Below are positions 37,664 through 46,692 of a stretch of DNA of 64,000 nt, in pieces (within the stretch, counting starts at the first letter, position 1; each line of letters opens with the position of its first letter). The notes beneath the pieces are model-generated. The model was not told the DNA's origin. It saw only the letters and a program-made list of their open reading frames with translations, and made no database searches. The stretch spans positions 101,296-165,295 of the forward strand of contig NZ_PQCF01000026.1 of the NCBI RefSeq assembly GCF_002964765.1, read 5' to 3'. The position numbers were made by a program, and so were the translations under genes. This stretch comes from Pseudoalteromonas sp. T1lg88 (lineage in GTDB: Bacteria; Pseudomonadota; Gammaproteobacteria; Enterobacterales; Alteromonadaceae).

Positions 37664-39825
37664 CCACCGGCTCCCACACGAGAGGCATCATACACGCCCT
37701 CGATTTGCATCAGCTTAGTCAGTAAGCGGTTGGTACTGCTTAAATCCGACACCGCAATCTTCATATTGAAAATCGCCAGCTGTTTCTCGTCCACCGTATT
37801 CACATTCATGCTCAGCACATTGACCTTTTCATTGGCCAGCACCGAGCTGATATCACGAATAAGCCCCTGGCGGTCATTGGCTTCTACCTTAATAGAGAGT
37901 GCAAAATCGCTGCTGGTTTTTGCCGACCAGCTGACCTCAACGATGCGCTCCGGGTGGCGCTCCTGTAAGGTGGCGAATTGCTCACAGTCACTGCGGTGCA
38001 CGGCAATGCCCCGACCCTGGGTGATATAACCACAAATGGAATCGCCGGGCACCGGCTCACAGCAGCCGGCCATATGACTCATCAGGGAGCCGACGCCTTC
38101 CACCACTATGCCGTTTTTATCCGCCTTGGTGCTGCGACTGGGCTGTTTAAACTTAATTTGCGGCTCAGGCTCACCCTTGTTTTGCACAAAGTTCAACAGC
38201 TGGTTTAGACGCACATCGGCGGCGCCTATGGCCACCAGCAGGTCATCCAGATTGGTGAAGTTAAAGCGCTTAATAGCCGGGTCGAGATCCTTGTAGGTAA
38301 GATCCAGCTTCTGCAGCTCGTTATCAAGTATGTCTTTACCAGCCTGCAGGTTTTTATCCCTGTCGAGCTGTTTAAACCAGTGATGGATTTTCGCCCGTGC
38401 CCGTGATGAGCGAATATAGCCAAGGGATGGATTGACCCAGTCGCGGCTCGGATTCGGCTCTTTCTGGGTAAGAATTTCCACCTGATCGCCGGTTTGCAAC
38501 TGATAGGTAAAAGGCACAATTTTGCCAAATACCTTGGCACCAATGCAGCGATGGCCAACATTGGAGTGAATATAGTAGGCAAAGTCCAACGGCGTGGCGC
38601 CATAGGGCAAGTCAAAAATATCGCCGCGCGGGGTAAAGACATAGACCCTGTCTTCCACCACCTGGTTTTTCAGTTCATCTGCCAGGTCTGTGCCGTCGAC
38701 CACTTCCTCTTGCCATTGCAGAATCTTTTGCAGCCAACTGATTTTTTGCTCATAACCGCTGTCGCGACCGCCCAGCGCTCCTTCTTTATACATCCAGTGC
38801 GCGGCCACACCGAGCTCGGCATCCTCATGCATCTGCGCGGTGCGAATTTGAATCTCCACGGTTTTGCCCTCGGGGCCAAAAACCACGGTATGAATGGACT
38901 GATAACCGTTCGGCTTAGGGGTGGCGACATAATCGTCAAATTCTTTAGGCAGATGGCGCCAGCTGGTATGCACCACACCAAGGGCGCCGTAACAGTCCTG
39001 AATTTTATCCACCACGATACGCATGGCGCGAATATCGAAGAGCTGGTCGAACTCATAGTTCTTTTTGCTCATCTTCTTATAGATGCTGTAGATATGCTTA
39101 GGGCGGCCATAGACCTCGCCCTTAATGCCGACTTCGTCCAGCTTGGTTTGCACCTGCTTGACCATGTCGCGCATATATTCTTCGCGGTCGAGACGCTTTT
39201 CTTCTAATAACTTGGCGATGCGTTTATAGGTTTGCGGGTGCAAATAGCGAAACGCGAGATCTTCGAGCTCCCATTTCAGCTGGCCAATACCCAAACGGTT
39301 TGCCAAAGGGGCAAAAATATTACTGGTTTCCTTGGCCGCTATGACCCGCTCTTCTTCGCTGGCATCTTTCACCTCGCGCAGATAACACACCTGCTGCGCC
39401 AGCTTGATCACTACGGCACGCACATCTTCCACCATGGCCAGCAGCATGCGGCGGATCTTATCCACCTGCACCTGGCCGCTTGAGGCATGAGCCAGGGTGC
39501 TGATGGTGGCCATTTGCTCCACCCCGGTCAGTAACAGGCCGACATCCTTATTGAAGTCCTCGCTAACATCACTGATAGCGATTTTATTGGCGATAAAATA
39601 GGGCGTCAGGTAGGCGGTGGCCAGGGAGGTTGCATCAAGGTTGAGTTGCGCCAGAATTTCCACCATTTCCAACGCCAATCGGTCGCTGTCGGCATTGCGG
39701 TGCTCACCGCAGTATTCGGTGGCCGCTTTGACCAACTGATACTTGTCGTCACTTAACGCCAGCTGCTTTAAGGCGCTGTCGAAGTTTTCGATATCGGTGC
39801 GATGCGACTGTCTTGTTGCCACCAT
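37660..39825 (-). CDS. relA: GTP pyrophosphokinase RelA
   Basis: This 721-residue stringent-response enzyme makes (p)ppGpp on starved ribosomes. The HD-like region (about 60-150) has lost the His-Asp hydrolase residues, which marks RelA rather than SpoT. The synthetase domain (YGRPKHIYSIYKKMSKK, DIRAMRIVV, PKPNGYQSIHT), the TGS domain and a C-terminal ACT domain follow. It lies nine bases after rlmD and overlaps mazG. Confidence 0.96.
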   Translation of the reverse strand: MVATRQSHRTDIENFDSALKQLALSDDKYQLVKAATEYCGEHRNADSDRLALEMVEILAQLNLDATSLATAYLTPYFIANKIAISDVSEDFNKDVGLLLTGVEQMATISTLAHASSGQVQVDKIRRMLLAMVEDVRAVVIKLAQQVCYLREVKDASEEERVIAAKETSNIFAPLANRLGIGQLKWELEDLAFRYLHPQTYKRIAKLLEEKRLDREEYMRDMVKQVQTKLDEVGIKGEVYGRPKHIYSIYKKMSKKNYEFDQLFDIRAMRIVVDKIQDCYGALGVVHTSWRHLPKEFDDYVATPKPNGYQSIHTVVFGPEGKTVEIQIRTAQMHEDAELGVAAHWMYKEGALGGRDSGYEQKISWLQKILQWQEEVVDGTDLADELKNQVVEDRVYVFTPRGDIFDLPYGATPLDFAYYIHSNVGHRCIGAKVFGKIVPFTYQLQTGDQVEILTQKEPNPSRDWVNPSLGYIRSSRARAKIHHWFKQLDRDKNLQAGKDILDNELQKLDLTYKDLDPAIKRFNFTNLDDLLVAIGAADVRLNQLLNFVQNKGEPEPQIKFKQPSRSTKADKNGIVVEGVGSLMSHMAGCCEPVPGDSICGYITQGRGIAVHRSDCEQFATLQERHPERIVEVSWSAKTSSDFALSIKVEANDRQGLIRDISSVLANEKVNVLSMNVNTVDEKQLAIFNMKIAVSDLSSTNRLLTKLMQIEGVYDASRVGAGG

Positions 39826-39833
39826 GGCGGACT

Positions 39834-41144
39834 CTACCCCCGTGTAAATAATGCCATTGTTTCGATATGACCTGTGTGCGGGAACATGTTCATAATTCCC
39901 AGCTTATTGAGCGAAAAACCCGCTGCCAGTATCGTTTTGCTGTCTCTTGCCAGAGTAACGGGATCACAAGACACGTACAAGACGCGTTTGAACTGTTTGA
40001 GCGGTAATTGCGCAAGTATGGCCTCGGCGCCCATGCGCGACGGATCAAGCAGCAACACATCGAGGTTTTTATCAAACCAACTCGCCTGCGCCAAGGGCTC
40101 GGTTAAATCAAAACAATGAAACTGACAATTATCCAATTCATTGGCCTTGGCATTTAACTGAGCATAGTCCACAGCCGAGGCCACGCCCTCAACACCGACC
40201 ACTCTTTTTGCCTGCTTAGCTGCCAGCAAGGAGAAGTTGCCGACACCGCAAAACAAATCCAACACCTGCTCATCGGCACCTAACGCCAACCACTGCATGG
40301 CCTGGTTAAGCATCTGCTCGTTCACCTCGGCATTGACCTGAATAAAATTATCCAGGCCGAACCGCAAGGACAGTTCACCTTGTTTAATATGATAGCTGGC
40401 CGCCGGCAGCGCCTGCTCGGCGCTGTGCTGCCAAACCAAGGTCCAGTCATGCTCGCTGGCCTGCTCTTCGACTCGTTGCTGCACCTTGTCGACGATGGCC
40501 TTAGTATGACGTACTACTATGTAATGGGTGTCTTCTGTGGCCACCAACTGCAAATGCGATACTGAACGCAGCGCCGGATGCTGCTCTATCTGGGCGCGGA
40601 AAAATGCAAAGACCGCATCAAAGCCCTGCTCCAACACCGGGCAGTGTTCGATATTAACTATCTGCTTGGAACCTTGCTGGCGAAAGCCCACCTGCAGGCC
40701 GCGATTCTTATCATGGAAAATACTGATACGGGCACTGCGGCGATAATGCCAGGGCTGACTTTCGATTGGGGCCTGCCAAGGTAATTCGCTTTGGCCGGTA
40801 AACTTGGCAAAAAGAGCGCCCACCGCCTGCTGCTTGGCATCCAGCTGCGCCTGCAACTCAAGATGCTGCAAGTTACAACCGCCGCATTGATGATAATGCT
40901 GGCACATGGGCTTAACCCGCGCTGCGCTGGGCTCAAGCACCTTAATGCATTGGCCCTCTGCGTAGCTTTTCTTATCGGCATTAATACGTGCCAGAACGCG
41001 CTCCCCCGCCAGGGCTCCATTAACAAAAACAACCTTGCCGTTATTTTTTGCCACGCCGCGTCCATGGTGATCCATACTCTGGATGCCCAATTCTTGTGTT
41101 TGATTTTTAACTTGTTTTTTACTTGGCTTAAAAAAGTTCGCCAT
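39834..41144 (-). CDS. rlmD: 23S rRNA (uracil-1939-C5)-methyltransferase RlmD
   Basis: This 436-residue enzyme methylates U1939 of 23S rRNA. It has an N-terminal TRAM domain, an iron-sulfur cluster cysteine set (CQHYHQCGGC), a SAM-binding motif DLFCGVGNFSL and the catalytic cysteine in YVSCDPVTLARD. It is divergent from barA and leads the rlmD-relA-mazG operon, the same arrangement as in other gammaproteobacteria. Confidence 0.95.
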   Translation of the reverse strand: MANFFKPSKKQVKNQTQELGIQSMDHHGRGVAKNNGKVVFVNGALAGERVLARINADKKSYAEGQCIKVLEPSAARVKPMCQHYHQCGGCNLQHLELQAQLDAKQQAVGALFAKFTGQSELPWQAPIESQPWHYRRSARISIFHDKNRGLQVGFRQQGSKQIVNIEHCPVLEQGFDAVFAFFRAQIEQHPALRSVSHLQLVATEDTHYIVVRHTKAIVDKVQQRVEEQASEHDWTLVWQHSAEQALPAASYHIKQGELSLRFGLDNFIQVNAEVNEQMLNQAMQWLALGADEQVLDLFCGVGNFSLLAAKQAKRVVGVEGVASAVDYAQLNAKANELDNCQFHCFDLTEPLAQASWFDKNLDVLLLDPSRMGAEAILAQLPLKQFKRVLYVSCDPVTLARDSKTILAAGFSLNKLGIMNMFPHTGHIETMALFTRG

Positions 41145-41224
41145 GCCCCGCCCTAATTTACATTGATAAAGATCGGTGTAAGCTATAACCTAAACTTAAC
41201 ACAGTCTCATTTATTTGTTTGCTT

Positions 41225-43984
41225 ATGAACCGACTAGGCCTTCGGGATTCAGTCCTGATCCTGACCTTGGTGCCTACCGTGGTGATTGGTCTATTGCTCG
41301 GCGGCTATTTTACTATAAATCGCTACCTGGAGTTGGATGAATTTCTCATCGAGCAAGGCAGCACCATAATCGAGCCATTAAGTATTGCCATAGAGCAACC
41401 CTTAGTTAAGAACGACAAGGCTACGTTAGAGCGCATAGCTCGCCATATTCACAATATGCACTCGCCGCTTGTAAAGTCCGTGGCCATTTTTGACGCCAGC
41501 GATTCCTTGGTGGTGACCAGCAATTTACATCGCAATTTTGACCGTCTGACTACTATTCCCCCCGAGGTGCATCAGAGCCTGAATAAGGCCATTCACGACG
41601 ATGAATTTTTAATTTTTTATCAGGGCGTACTCAACCCCAATACCCCCAGCCATTTGCCGTTTCAAACCGCCGGCACTGTGATGGTGCAATTTAACCGCCA
41701 GGCCGCGGTAATAGAGCAACAAAGAGCCATTTTAATCAGTGCCGCTGTGATCTTATTAGCCATCGGCTTTGCCGTGGTGCTCTCCATTCGTCTGAGCCGT
41801 ATGATCACCCAGCCCTTGTCACGTTTGGTACGCGCTACCGGCGAAGTGGCCCGGGGCGAAGTGCCGCAAAACATTACCCAGACCATGCAAGGCGAGCTGG
41901 AGCAACTGCGCTTGGGCCTAGTGAGCATCACCGAATATATGGCCGATGAAAAAGACGAGATGCAGCGTCATATCGACCAGGCCACCGCCGACTACCAGGA
42001 AACCCTGGAGCAGTATGAGACCCAGAATATTCAGCTCAATATCGCCAAACGCGAGGCCCTGGCTGCAAACAAGGTTAAGTCCGACTTCTTAGCGAAGATG
42101 AGTCACGAGCTACGCACCCCGCTTAATGGGGTTATTGGCTTTGCTCGCCAGCTTTATAAAACGCCGCTTAATAAGAGCCAAAAAGATTACCTGGATACCA
42201 TAGAGGCCTCGGCCAACAGCCTGCTTAGCATCATCAGCGATATTCTCGACTTCTCCAAACTTGAAGCCGGCGCCATGGAGCTCGAAAGCATTCAATTCCA
42301 ATTGCGCGATGCGGTGAACGAGGTGCTGACCCTGCTCGCCCCCGGCGCCCATGAGAAAAACCTGGAGCTGTCGATTCATGTAAACCCCAATGTGCCCGAG
42401 CAACTGTTTGGCGACCCAACCCGCTTTCGACAAATTCTTACCAACCTGGTGAGTAACGCCATTAAGTTTACCGAGCAGGGTGAGATCAATATAGATATTA
42501 GTAGTCGCCTGCTGGCCGATGAGCGCACCTCCTTGTTGATCTCGGTAAAAGACACCGGCGTCGGCATTGCCATGGATAAACAAGACACCTTGTTTACCCC
42601 CTTTGGCCAGGCCGACTCCAGCATCACCCGTAAGTTTGGCGGCACCGGCCTGGGGCTTATGATCACCAAGCATTTGGTTGAAGCCATGGGCGGACGCATC
42701 ACCTTGAACAGCGCCCCGGGTAAGGGCACCTGCTTTACTTTTAATGCTGTGTTTAAGCTGCCGGACCATCATTTCCAAACCGAACTGCCCTGCGGCTCGT
42801 TAGCCACTAAGCGGGTGCTGTATTTCGAGCAAAATGAGCACAGCTACATGGCCACCACCAGCATATTGCATGCCTGGGGTGTGCATGTAAGCGGCTGTCG
42901 CAACCTGGAAGAGCTAGAGCAAGTACTCACCGGCTCCTTTAAATTTGATATCTGTGTACTTGGCGATGCCGGCGGTGTCGAGTCCATGGGGCTGATGAAA
43001 CAGCTCATTTCCATGGTGCGCCCACACAGTGACTATATCTATTTGCTGCTCAATACTGTGTCGCATAATATGCGCGAGGCCTTAGTGGGCAGTGGTGCCG
43101 ATGGCTGCCTCAGCAAACCCATTAATCATCGTAAGTTCTGTGAAATGATGGCGGCGCCCTATCGTCTTGATCACCCCACCATTCACACCCAGGACCGCAA
43201 GGCCAGCCGCTTGCCGTTGAAAGCCTTGGTAGTAGACGATAACGATGCCAACCTGAAACTGATCTGCGCCTTGCTTGAAGAGCAGGTGGAAGAGCTGGAT
43301 ACAGCCCATAACGGTGCCCAGGCGGTGGAGGTCTGTAAGAGTCATAAATACGATATGATCTTTATGGACATACAAATGCCGATTATGGACGGCATTACCG
43401 CCTGTAAGCTCATTTGCGAGTCCTCTCTCAATGAAGACACGCCAATCATAGCCGTGACCGCCCACGCCCTAAGCGGGGAGAAAGAACAGCTTAAGGAAGT
43501 TGGCTTTGCCAGCTACCTGACCAAGCCTTTGGACGAGGACATGCTCCACGAAGTACTTATGGAGCACGGCGCCGATCATAAGCGCCTGCGCGAGCGCCAC
43601 GTCAACAAGAGCCCCCCAAGCACACCTCCCTTTGCCAGCAATGGCCTGAACTGGGATCTGGCCCTGCAACGCGCCGGCGGCAAGGAAGACCTGGCCCAGG
43701 AAATGCTCAATATGCTGCTGCTCAGCATTCCGGAAACCGTCAGCCTGATAGAAGAAGCCATCGCCGCCAAGGATCATCAGCGCCTGCTGTCTATTATTCA
43801 CAAGTTCCACGGCGCCTGCTGCTATACCGGCGTGCCGAAGCTGAAAAAGCTCGCCGAGCTGATTGAAACGGCCATGAAGGAGCAGGCCAGCATCAATGAT
43901 ATCGAGCCCGAGCTGCTGGAATTGCTGGATGAGCTCAGGAATTTGCTGACGGATGCGGGGTTGGAGAAGAACAACTCTTTATGA
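41225..43984 (+). CDS. barA: hybrid sensor histidine kinase BarA
   Basis: This 919-residue membrane sensor controls the UvrY/GacA response regulator and the Csr system. It has two helices flanking a periplasmic region (about 10-180), HAMP, a histidine kinase core with His294 in FLAKMSHELRTPLNG, an ATPase domain, a degenerate receiver (about 515-640), a complete receiver with Asp715 (MDIQMPIMDG) and a C-terminal Hpt domain with His862 (HKFHGACCYTG). The start at 41225 is the ATG; a TTG six bases earlier is less likely. It is divergent from rlmD, the conserved position. Confidence 0.95.
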   Translation: MNRLGLRDSVLILTLVPTVVIGLLLGGYFTINRYLELDEFLIEQGSTIIEPLSIAIEQPLVKNDKATLERIARHIHNMHSPLVKSVAIFDASDSLVVTSNLHRNFDRLTTIPPEVHQSLNKAIHDDEFLIFYQGVLNPNTPSHLPFQTAGTVMVQFNRQAAVIEQQRAILISAAVILLAIGFAVVLSIRLSRMITQPLSRLVRATGEVARGEVPQNITQTMQGELEQLRLGLVSITEYMADEKDEMQRHIDQATADYQETLEQYETQNIQLNIAKREALAANKVKSDFLAKMSHELRTPLNGVIGFARQLYKTPLNKSQKDYLDTIEASANSLLSIISDILDFSKLEAGAMELESIQFQLRDAVNEVLTLLAPGAHEKNLELSIHVNPNVPEQLFGDPTRFRQILTNLVSNAIKFTEQGEINIDISSRLLADERTSLLISVKDTGVGIAMDKQDTLFTPFGQADSSITRKFGGTGLGLMITKHLVEAMGGRITLNSAPGKGTCFTFNAVFKLPDHHFQTELPCGSLATKRVLYFEQNEHSYMATTSILHAWGVHVSGCRNLEELEQVLTGSFKFDICVLGDAGGVESMGLMKQLISMVRPHSDYIYLLLNTVSHNMREALVGSGADGCLSKPINHRKFCEMMAAPYRLDHPTIHTQDRKASRLPLKALVVDDNDANLKLICALLEEQVEELDTAHNGAQAVEVCKSHKYDMIFMDIQMPIMDGITACKLICESSLNEDTPIIAVTAHALSGEKEQLKEVGFASYLTKPLDEDMLHEVLMEHGADHKRLRERHVNKSPPSTPPFASNGLNWDLALQRAGGKEDLAQEMLNMLLLSIPETVSLIEEAIAAKDHQRLLSIIHKFHGACCYTGVPKLKKLAELIETAMKEQASINDIEPELLELLDELRNLLTDAGLEKNNSL

Positions 43985-43992
43985 CCGCTGGT

Positions 43993-44035
43993 GTGATTAC
44001 CATCACACCCAAGGGGCGAGCCCCCTTGGAACCCC
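43993..44035 (+). other. two adjacent hairpins after barA
   Basis: GTGTGAT / ATCACAC (4-base loop) is followed by CCAAGGGG / CCCCTTGG (44009-44029, 5-base loop) and then AACCCC. The second hairpin with its AACCCC tail resembles the large hairpin of the repeat element 75-110 bases further on. There is no T run, so these are not a standard terminator for barA. Confidence 0.55.
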
Positions 44036-44079
44036 GGTTTTGGGTGACTAGTGGACGCACTGGTCAGTTTGCTTTAAGC

Positions 44080-44151
44080 GTTAAGATCTTGTCGCATTGG
44101 CGACGACACCTTAGGGGTGGTTTACGCCAACCACCCCTAAGAACCCCAAGG
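44080..44151 (+). repeat. structured repeat element, copy A (left border of island)
   Basis: The element begins GTTAAGATCTTGTCG. It has a 5-bp stem (44091-44104, loop ATTG) and a perfect 13-bp stem (44110-44122 with 44129-44141, arms CTTAGGGGTGGTT and its complement, loop TACGCC), and ends AACCCCAAGG. Copy B at 47341-47412 on the other strand aligns over all 72 bases without gaps, with 47 identities. Six of 18 stem pairs differ between copies, and in every case both bases changed so that pairing is kept. Confidence 0.8.
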
Positions 44152-44158
44152 CGCCCCG

Positions 44159-44293
44159 ACATTGCATGGTTTCCTCATCCCAATACGAGAAATGAACGTA
44201 ACCAACATGCACAGGCCTTCCCTGCCCTGAGCATGTTTTCGCCAGCGTCCTGCTGGCGATTACTCTTCTCGTACCGCGCTTCGGATGCAATGT
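44159..44293 (+). other. nested multi-stem structure of about 135 nt
   Basis: Perfect complementary arms are nested: ACATTGCAT (44159-44167) with ATGCAATGT (44285-44293); inside it TACGAGAA (44184-44191) with TTCTCGTA (44266-44273); inside that two hairpins, AACATGC / GCATGTT (44204-44237) and CGCCAGC / GCTGGCG (44240-44258). The layout is that of a branched RNA fold. No reading frame here looks coding. It follows copy A directly and may be part of the same unit. Confidence 0.6.
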
Positions 44294-44438
44294 AAGGGGA
44301 TTAAGCTGCTGCACCGACTTTCAAATTTAGGATATCGCAATCTGTTAGATGACTAAGAGCGAGGAGCGGAAGCTCAATTGATTTTAAGTCGAGGAAGAGC
44401 TTTTCGTATAACGATAAAACTATTTCACCGACACTATA

Positions 44439-45014
44439 CTAGAACCCTTGGCACGCTTGTTTATACTGCTCATCGTATAGCTTTCGACTCACTTGAGTAT
44501 AGTTGTCGAAGTCCGGGAGGGGGCGCTTATCATATAACCAATCTCTTTGGAGTGAGTTAGAAATAACTGGTTTGTTATTAGCGTAACACCAGTCAATCGT
44601 TTTACTAGCTATACCTGAGTAGCCTAAGCTCAAAATTAGCCCTTCTTCAGCCAGTAAAACTTCTGTGTAAATCTCACCAGAGCCAAAACTTAGACATGTA
44701 CAAGCCCTAATATTTTTTGCTGAAATTTCAAATGAGCCTAGTGGGGTGTTTTTTGTGTCTATATACAAAGCGCCTTGGTTCAACGCGAACCCACTCGTAC
44801 TGCCCGAGCTTAATAACACGCCAGGGTGATGTATCGATTGAAACAGCAAAGAATCAACTGGTGAAAGCGGTACTTGCGGTTTCTCTTGTTTTGAGTACTT
44901 TTCTTTCAGGCTTATAAAAGGTTTGTATACTTCTTCTTTACTGGGTGGAATAAAATCACATCCAGTTAAGTGAACTAAAGCTAGCGCTAAAGGTAAGATA
45001 CGATATCCATTCAT
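44439..45014 (-). CDS. predicted lipoprotein of unknown function
   Basis: This 191-residue protein has a signal peptide ending in lipobox LTGC (Cys19), so it should be a lipoprotein. The following Asp-Phe does not decide which membrane it goes to. The mature part has several cysteines (CTCLSFGSGE, WCYANN) and no domain I recognise. The start at 45014 gives the signal peptide and has GAGGGA eight bases ahead. It is AT-rich and lies inside the accessory island, opposite in direction to the cassette genes; no attC site flanks it. Confidence 0.65.
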   Translation of the reverse strand: MNGYRILPLALALVHLTGCDFIPPSKEEVYKPFISLKEKYSKQEKPQVPLSPVDSLLFQSIHHPGVLLSSGSTSGFALNQGALYIDTKNTPLGSFEISAKNIRACTCLSFGSGEIYTEVLLAEEGLILSLGYSGIASKTIDWCYANNKPVISNSLQRDWLYDKRPLPDFDNYTQVSRKLYDEQYKQACQGF

Positions 45015-45213
45015 AACAACAGTCCCTCGTTCCAAAAAGTAGCTTCTGTAATATCTGCAATGTAAATCCTATAGATAATGAATATTAGCACCTCTACATG
45101 TGATGGCTAAATTAACGAAAATATTTGCCGTCTACTATAAACATCCACACATAATTTATTTAATAAGCAAGAGCATCGTTTGATAAACACCAAGAATCAC
45201 CACAATTCGTTAC

Positions 45214-45378
45214 TTATCTTGAGAGCATGTCGCAGGCATTACAGTTAAAAACAAGTTCTGGAAATATAATTTTGACCAATGTCCCTTCCAGGCAGCCTCG
45301 ATTAAGCGGAAAACTGACGTTCATACTTCCACCGAAATTACTGGTTATCCATCCATAATCGATGAGTTTCTCCCATAG
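45214..45378 (-). pseudogene. possible C-terminal fragment of a sensor histidine kinase
   Basis: On the minus strand a short frame reads SNFGGSMNVSFPLNRG and then EGTLVKIIFPE before its stop at 45214-45216. This resembles the last glycine-rich motif of histidine kinase ATPase domains (GG...S...GT...P). There is no start codon or upstream homology, so it would be a remnant. The resemblance is short, and chance is possible. Confidence 0.35.
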
Positions 45379-45383
45379 TCAGG

Positions 45384-45528
45384 AAAACGACCCAATCGGT
45401 CGTTTTTGTCGTGTCCAGGTTTATAGCAATGTCTCGTAACTTCAATGCTGGTAAGTACTTCCTAAATTTGCTATCAATGGTCTTAGGACAAAAACGAGAC
45501 AGATTGCGGTAGAAAAACGACCCAATCG
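45384..45528. repeat. 15-bp direct repeat before the cassette array
   Basis: AAAACGACCCAATCG occurs at 45384-45398 and 45514-45528, 130 bases apart. The first copy is part of a perfect stem (AAAACGACC / GGTCGTTTT) that looks like a small terminator; the second has lost the symmetry. An imperfect pair TAGCAATGTCTCGT / ACGAGACAGATTGC lies between them. The whole gap 45015-45563 has no intact gene. Confidence 0.6.
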
Positions 45529-45563
45529 CTCGATATTAAATTGTTAGCTGTACTAGGTGAAAT

Positions 45564-46049
45564 TTGAGCCCATATTTTGAAATCAGTTTAAACCCCAGCA
45601 TTGATTACTTTTTGTGGGTGCTACCTGTTTTATTTTTGCTTGCAGCTTTTGTTAGTTTGCCAGCCGCCTCTGATCTTGTATTGAGCATGGTTAAGATTTC
45701 ACGAAATTGGCTTTTAACAATTTTTGGATTGATTTTTTTCATTGCATTGTTTGGTACATACTCAGAGTTACGACAAGATATCGATGTAAAAAAACAGATT
45801 GATTCGGGTGGGTTTTCACTTGTATCAGGTTGTATTCAAAACTATCGTCTAGACGAAGTTAAGAGACATACAGCAACATTCGAAGTGAAAGAGGTCGAGT
45901 TTTCTTATAATAGCTTTACAAGAACACCTTTTTTCTATGAAAAAGAGTTACCAGGTAAAGTTATAAAAAATGGTAATTGCCTAGAAATTAGCTACTTAAC
46001 AATAGCTAAAGAAAACAAAATCATAAAAATCGTACAGCTAACAAAGTAA
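45564..46049 (+). CDS. cassette 1: membrane protein of unknown function
   Basis: This 161-residue protein has two N-terminal helices (FLWVLPVLFLLAAFVSLPA and WLLTIFGLIFFIALFGTYS) and a beta-rich C-terminal domain (GCIQNYR, ATFEVKEVEFSYNSF, NGNCLEISYL). The pattern recalls a widespread small domain in hypothetical proteins, but I cannot name it with confidence. The likely start is TTG at 45564 after AGGTGA. The stop lies just inside attC1, as is normal for cassette genes. Base use is much more AT-rich than in the neighbouring core genes. Confidence 0.7.
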   Translation: MSPYFEISLNPSIDYFLWVLPVLFLLAAFVSLPAASDLVLSMVKISRNWLLTIFGLIFFIALFGTYSELRQDIDVKKQIDSGGFSLVSGCIQNYRLDEVKRHTATFEVKEVEFSYNSFTRTPFFYEKELPGKVIKNGNCLEISYLTIAKENKIIKIVQLTK

Positions 46050-46137
46050 TTAAAAAAAGGACACAAAACAGCAGGCTTGTGCTCCTTCGTCGCCAATTTT
46101 AGCCTGCTATTTTGTGCCGTTTATTACGGCGTTATGT
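46036..46137 (+). other. attC1 recombination site
   Basis: The 102-base site runs from AGCTAAC to GTTATGT. Its arms GGACACAAAACAGCAGGCT and AGCCTGCTATTTTGTGCC pair with two differences around a loop of about 22 bases, giving the hairpin shape that integrases recognise. Confidence 0.8.
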
Positions 46138-46152
46138 GAAAGGGGTAAATTC

Positions 46153-46692
46153 GTGAAGTCAGTATTTAAATACTTAGGTATTGGTGTTCTTTTAGGTCTG
46201 GGAATATCTATTGTTGATGAAGCACACTATCACCTAAGTAAAAAAGATCGATTGAATGACTTCGAAGATGCTATGGAAAAAGCGCAGCAGTTAAGAGAGT
46301 CGATGACAATCAGCTCTGATGAACTGTTTTTAAGTGATATTCCTGATATGTATTATGACCCGAGCCATGATTTATATTTCAGCATTCAAAGTTATAAAGA
46401 TATGGGCGATGTGATAGAGATTTCAGGTGTTATAAGTAACAAAGGTAGTAGTACTTGGAAGACTGTGGAGGTTGATTTTGAGGCATATACAGATGAAAAA
46501 AAACTAATTGCTAATTGCTCAGCTTGGACTGGTCAACTTGTGCCTCTAAGCACCGATGGTGTTGTAGTACGTTGTGATAAGGTTCAGGAATTTATTTCAC
46601 AGCCTATATCTGAAGTAACTATGCAAATCAGGTGGAATTTTCATGGAGAACGTGTAATTTCACATAACAAACCACTGAAACGGGACTTGTAA
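46153..46692 (+). CDS. cassette 2: membrane-anchored protein with FxLYD-like domain
   Basis: This 179-residue protein has one N-terminal helix (YLGIGVLLGLGISIV) and a C-terminal beta domain resembling the FxLYD fold (YFSIQSYKDMGDVIEISGVI, NKGSSTWKTVEVDFEAY). GTG at 46153 is the start, with AAGGGG seven bases ahead; an earlier GTG lies inside attC1. The last residues HNKPLKRDL are encoded by attC2; similar tails come from Vibrio-type attC repeats, where the repeat reads NKRLKRD. Function unknown. Confidence 0.75.
   Translation: MKSVFKYLGIGVLLGLGISIVDEAHYHLSKKDRLNDFEDAMEKAQQLRESMTISSDELFLSDIPDMYYDPSHDLYFSIQSYKDMGDVIEISGVISNKGSSTWKTVEVDFEAYTDEKKLIANCSAWTGQLVPLSTDGVVVRCDKVQEFISQPISEVTMQIRWNFHGERVISHNKPLKRDL

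Noticed and set aside
42110..42778. 222-residue minus-strand frame inside barA
   Set aside because: It is antisense to the kinase core of barA and shows no domain.
43981..44295. 104-residue frame after barA
   Set aside because: It runs through the hairpins of the structured element, overlaps the barA stop only by chance, and has no plausible protein character.
44345..44352. GTTAGATG as a further cassette boundary left of the lipoprotein gene
   Set aside because: It fits the core consensus, but no reverse-complement partner (CATCTAAC) is found before 45543, so it lacks the pairing seen in the three real cassettes.
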